From the NCBI GenBank assembly GCA_003483125.1, contig DMWU01000028.1, positions 1 to 8,922 on the forward strand: a stretch of 8,922 nt of DNA, given 5' to 3'. The notes under the pieces are model-generated. The model ran no database searches and was not told where the DNA came from. It saw only the letters and a program-made list of their open reading frames with translations. A program made the translations under genes and the position numbers. The DNA is from Erythrobacter sp. GTDB lineage: Bacteria; Pseudomonadota; Alphaproteobacteria; Sphingomonadales; Sphingomonadaceae. The stretch's first letter is position 1, and each line of letters opens with the position of its first letter. Below are positions 5,885-8,922 of this stretch, one piece after another.

Positions 5885-7317
5885 TTACCCCCTCTTTTCG
5901 CTGTGATGGCATCGGCAAGACCTGCCGCCCATTTCGTGATGTCGCCTGCCCCGAGACAAACGACATAGTCACCCGCGCCAAGATCGTCGGCGAGCGCGCT
6001 TGCCAGTTCATCCATCCCAGCGATTGTCTGCGCGGAACGGTGCCCGCGCGATTTCAATCCAGCCACTAGTGTCTCTGCATCGACGCCCTCTATCGGTTCT
6101 TCACCTGCCTCATAGACCGGGGTCACAAAGACCTTGTCCGCATCGTTGAAGCAGTTCTGGAAGTCATCCATCAGGTCGGCGAGGCGCGTATAGCGGTGCG
6201 GTTGTGCAACCGCGATTACGCGACCAGTCTCGCTTGCCGATGCCGCCTCACGCGCAGCGCTGAGCACAGCTTTGATTTCTACCGGGTGGTGTGCGTAGTC
6301 ATCGATAATTGTCGCGCTACCGCCATCGCTTTCCACTTCGCCAACTTTGGTGAAGCGGCGGCGCACACCGCCAAAATGCGCAAAGCCCTGCTGGATCACC
6401 TCATCGACGCAGCCCATCTCGATTGCGACAGCAATAGCTGCCAACGCGTTCTGGACGTTGTGGCGCCCCGGCATCGGCAACCGCACACCCTCAATCACGC
6501 GATCATCCTCGCCGCGCTGGCGCACTTCGACGTCGAAAATATTGCCGCCCGCATCGGGGCGAATATTCACGCCGCAAATGTCGGCCTGGGGCGAGAATCC
6601 ATAAGTAACTACGCGGCGATCGCGCAATTTTCCGATTACAGCCTGCACCTCAGGGTGATCTACGCACAGCACAGCGGCACCGTAAAAGGGCACATTATGG
6701 ATGAATTCGACGAAGGCGCGTTTCACTCCTTCAAAATCACCATAATGATCCAGATGTTCGGGATCGATATTGGTGACGACCGCAATAGTCCCGTCGAGCC
6801 GCAGGAAGCTTCCATCGCTCTCATCGGCTTCGACCACCATCCAGTCGCTATCGCCCAAGCGCGCGTTCGATCCGTACTGCTCGATAATTCCGCCATTGAT
6901 TACTGTGGGATCGATATCGCCATGGTCGAGCAATGCGGCGATCATGCTGGTAGTGGTTGTCTTTCCGTGAGTGCCCGCCACCGCGATAGTCGATTTGAGT
7001 CGCATCAGCTCTGCCAGCATTTCGGCGCGGCGAACCACTGGAATACGATGCTCCAAAGCATAGGCGACTTCGGGATTGGTGCGACGAACAGCGGTTGAGG
7101 TAACGACGACAGCTACGCCTTCAACATTTTCAGGAGCATGGCCGATATTGATCGCGATGCCGCGTGCCCGCAGCCGTTCCACGCTCGGCCCCTCGGCAAG
7201 ATCGCTGCCCTGCACCGAATAGCCAAGATTGTGCATTACCTCGGCAATGCCCGACATGCCGATACCGCCGATCCCGACGAAATGTATCGTGCCAATATCG
7301 GTCTCGACCCCTTTCAT
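5881..7317 (-). CDS. murC: UDP-N-acetylmuramate--L-alanine ligase
   Basis: ATP-dependent cytoplasmic Mur ligase that adds L-alanine to UDP-MurNAc, starting the stem peptide. It has 478 residues, typical length. The N-terminal UDP-binding Rossmann domain shows [13 protein letters not shown] (13-25). The central domain has the P-loop GTHGKTTTT (115-123), EADESDGSF (163-171) and [13 protein letters not shown] (183-195). [11 protein letters not shown] (284-294) leads to the C-terminal domain, which carries DDYAHHPVE (339-347), QPHRYTR (372-378) and GAGDITKWA (456-464). All motifs expected of an active MurC are present. The ATG at 7315-7317 forms ATGA with the murG stop and has only a weak ribosome site, so translation probably depends on coupling to murG. 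Confidence 0.97.
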   Translation of the reverse strand: MKGVETDIGTIHFVGIGGIGMSGIAEVMHNLGYSVQGSDLAEGPSVERLRARGIAINIGHAPENVEGVAVVVTSTAVRRTNPEVAYALEHRIPVVRRAEMLAELMRLKSTIAVAGTHGKTTTTSMIAALLDHGDIDPTVINGGIIEQYGSNARLGDSDWMVVEADESDGSFLRLDGTIAVVTNIDPEHLDHYGDFEGVKRAFVEFIHNVPFYGAAVLCVDHPEVQAVIGKLRDRRVVTYGFSPQADICGVNIRPDAGGNIFDVEVRQRGEDDRVIEGVRLPMPGRHNVQNALAAIAVAIEMGCVDEVIQQGFAHFGGVRRRFTKVGEVESDGGSATIIDDYAHHPVEIKAVLSAAREAASASETGRVIAVAQPHRYTRLADLMDDFQNCFNDADKVFVTPVYEAGEEPIEGVDAETLVAGLKSRGHRSAQTIAGMDELASALADDLGAGDYVVCLGAGDITKWAAGLADAITAKRGGK

Positions 7318-8522
7318 AAGGCATCATCCCGATTAGAGCTGTGCCCGGCAACAGCCGTGTGGTTTGCTGCGCGTGGCGCCTCTCCGCCGACACGGATGAC
7401 ATCCATCATTTCCGCACCGCCAAAGCTTTCGACCAGGTCGGCTAGGTCTTTCGCTGCGTTTGGCCTGCCGCAATTCCATGCCGCATGGGCGGCATTTGCC
7501 AGTGTATGCGGAGCCTGAGCCATGGCCTGGATTTGCTTAGCAAGCTCCTTCGCGTCGAAGCGCGCCTGCCTGATCATCCGCGCACCGCCCGCATGCACGA
7601 TCTCATGCGTGTTGACGGCCTGGTGGTCATCGGTGGCAATGGGCAGCGGTATCAGAATAGCGGGCCTGCCAACCGCCGTGAGTTCGGCAATGGTAGAGGC
7701 GCCGGCGCGACCAATGAAAAGGTGCGTATCGGCAAGTCGCTCTTCCATATCTTCAAAATAGGTACCCAGCTCCGCCGGAATGTCATGGCTGCGATAACGT
7801 TCGCGGACGCGCTCAAGATCTTCAGGCCTGCATTGCTGCGTCACTTGCAGGCGCTGCCGCAATGCAGGTTGCAACATTGCCAGCCCATCCGGCAATATTT
7901 CGGAAAGTATGCGTGCGCCCTGGCTGCCGCCCGTTACCAGAACGCGCAGTATGCCGTCTTCTGTGAATGCAGGGTAATCCTGGGTGCGAAGTGCAAGCAC
8001 TTCGGGACGTACGGGGTTGCCAACCAGATGTGTCTTGTCGAGATATTTTGGCTTGAGCCGCTCAATGTCGGGATATGCAGTCGCAATGGCATCAACGCGG
8101 CCCGAAAGCAGGCGATTGACCCGGCCCAAAACCGCATTCTGCTCATGCACGATGGCAGGCACCTTCGCCGAGGTTGCAGCCAGCATGGCGGGAAGCGCGG
8201 GATATCCTCCAAAACCGACATGCGCGCTGGGTCCATAGGCGTCGATCAGCCGCAATGCCATTCGGCGCCCCTCAAATACAGACCGTAATCCGCCCAACCA
8301 TTTCAAGGGATTCTTGCCAAAACGCCCTGCAGGAAGAACATGCACAGGCAGAAAGTCTGGTTTGCCTGGAAGATTAGCTCCACGCTCGTCGGTGATCAGG
8401 CCGACATGGTGGCCCCGTTGGACCAGTTCGGCGGCAAGAGCATAGGCGGGAATCAGGTGACCCCCTGTGCCCCCTGCCGCCAGCATGTATTGGCGGCTCG
8501 CGCCTTTACGAGTTTCGTTCAT
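7314..8522 (-). CDS. murG: UDP-GlcNAc:lipid I N-acetylglucosaminyltransferase MurG
   Basis: Peripheral membrane GT-B glycosyltransferase on the cytoplasmic face of the inner membrane. It adds GlcNAc to lipid I to make lipid II, the substrate flipped for FtsW and other polymerases. It has 402 residues, longer than the roughly 355-residue E. coli enzyme. Motifs are the glycine loop [10 protein letters not shown] (17-26), GFGGYP (103-108), HEQN (126-129), GNPVR (168-172), the second glycine loop GGSQGAR (198-204), [10 protein letters not shown] (271-280) and [10 protein letters not shown] (292-301), the UDP-GlcNAc site. The extra length is mostly a polar C-terminal tail of about 34 residues after FG at 367-368. 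The ATG at 8520-8522 makes an ATGA overlap with the ftsW stop. In-frame Met13 would cut just before the glycine loop and is less likely. Confidence 0.97.
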   Translation of the reverse strand: MNETRKGASRQYMLAAGGTGGHLIPAYALAAELVQRGHHVGLITDERGANLPGKPDFLPVHVLPAGRFGKNPLKWLGGLRSVFEGRRMALRLIDAYGPSAHVGFGGYPALPAMLAATSAKVPAIVHEQNAVLGRVNRLLSGRVDAIATAYPDIERLKPKYLDKTHLVGNPVRPEVLALRTQDYPAFTEDGILRVLVTGGSQGARILSEILPDGLAMLQPALRQRLQVTQQCRPEDLERVRERYRSHDIPAELGTYFEDMEERLADTHLFIGRAGASTIAELTAVGRPAILIPLPIATDDHQAVNTHEIVHAGGARMIRQARFDAKELAKQIQAMAQAPHTLANAAHAAWNCGRPNAAKDLADLVESFGGAEMMDVIRVGGEAPRAANHTAVAGHSSNRDDAL

Positions 8523-8922
8523 GTTGCGGCCCTGCCCATGCCGGTTTTTCCCTCAACCCCCAGCGCTTCCATCAGGCCGGGTGTTTCCCTTTGAAGATAG
8601 GGGTTCCTGCGCGTGATCGCCAATAGCAATCCAACCGTCAGGCAAACGGCGATAGTCGAAGAACCACCATAGCTTACCAGCGGCAGGGTCATACCCTTGG
8701 ACGGAAACAGTTGAAGGTTGACGAGTATGTTGATCATGGCCTGCCCACCTATGTGAGCAATCATGCCGGAACCGGCGAGCATGACAAAGAGGTTTTCCTC
8801 GTCGAACAGGCGCAGGAAAACTCGCAGCATGATCGCAAGGTAAAGCAGCACTACGACCATGCACACTAGCAGGCCGAATTCCTCACCAATGACGGAAAAG
8901 ATATAGTCTGTATGCGCCTCTG
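8519..8922 (-). CDS. ftsW: Septal peptidoglycan glycosyltransferase FtsW, C-terminal third only
   Basis: SEDS-family polytopic inner-membrane protein that polymerises septal glycan from lipid II together with its partner class B PBP (FtsI). Only the last 133 residues are in the window; the 5' part lies beyond position 8922. The first residues visible are EAHTDYIFSVIGEEFGLL, a hallmark of FtsW/RodA. Three hydrophobic segments follow: one around VCMVVVLLYLAIML, one covering the AGSGMIAHIGGQAMINILVN stretch, and a last one around IAVCLTVGLLLAI. The conserved extracellular loop KGMTLPLVSYGGSS lies between the second and third. A short basic and polar cytoplasmic tail ends at TGA (8519-8521). Wording fits FtsW better than RodA, and the dcw position settles it. 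Confidence 0.96.
   Translation of the reverse strand, partial: EAHTDYIFSVIGEEFGLLVCMVVVLLYLAIMLRVFLRLFDEENLFVMLAGSGMIAHIGGQAMINILVNLQLFPSKGMTLPLVSYGGSSTIAVCLTVGLLLAITRRNPYLQRETPGLMEALGVEGKTGMGRAAT

Noticed and set aside
6196..7098. Plus-strand open frame of 300 codons opposite murC
   Set aside because: It is the exact antisense of a gene with every MurC motif, has His/Cys/Arg-rich low-quality composition and no recognisable domain or ribosome site. It is a frame shadow caused by codon bias.
7485..8288. Plus-strand open frame of 267 codons opposite murG
   Set aside because: It lies antisense to an intact MurG and shows no domain, signal peptide or plausible start signal; treated as a shadow.
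1..8922. A new defence, mobile or biosynthetic system
   Set aside because: Every stretch is accounted for by eight standard dcw genes in canonical order. No inverted-repeat-bounded element, spacer array, integrase, transposase or unknown gene is present.

Overview
The window is a continuous, minus-strand piece of the division and cell wall (dcw) cluster of an alphaproteobacterium. Protein wording in FtsZ, FtsA and MurG looks most like the Sphingomonadales (Erythrobacter/Sphingomonas relatives). That placement is from memory of the families, not from a search. Base composition is moderately GC-rich.

Read in the direction of transcription (high to low coordinates) the order is ftsW (3' end only), murG, murC, murB, ddl, ftsQ, ftsA, then a 134-base gap and ftsZ, which runs off the low-coordinate edge. 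This is the canonical dcw order. From ftsW to ftsA there is no intergenic DNA. Four junctions (ftsW/murG, murG/murC, murC/murB, murB/ddl) are ATGA start/stop overlaps, ddl/ftsQ overlap by 14 bases, and ftsQ/ftsA share one base (TAATG).

The genes form one working unit. MurC and MurB act in the cytoplasmic UDP-MurNAc-peptide pathway, Ddl supplies D-Ala-D-Ala, and MurG makes lipid II. FtsW polymerises septal glycan, FtsQ is the periplasmic divisome scaffold, and FtsA tethers FtsZ filaments to the membrane. Start sites of ftsQ, ftsA and ftsZ carry strong Shine-Dalgarno sequences, whereas the ATGA-coupled mur genes mostly have weak ones.

The only real non-coding stretch (1723-1856) is the most interesting part. 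It holds a perfect DnaA box, a CtrA-like half-site, a GANTC methylation site and a GC hairpin beside the ftsZ Shine-Dalgarno. This looks like a cell-cycle-controlled ftsZ promoter region of the kind known in Caulobacter. FtsZ itself has a very long acidic C-terminal linker. I see no tRNA, rRNA, CRISPR array, insertion sequence, phage gene or unknown accessory system here; this is core-genome DNA.
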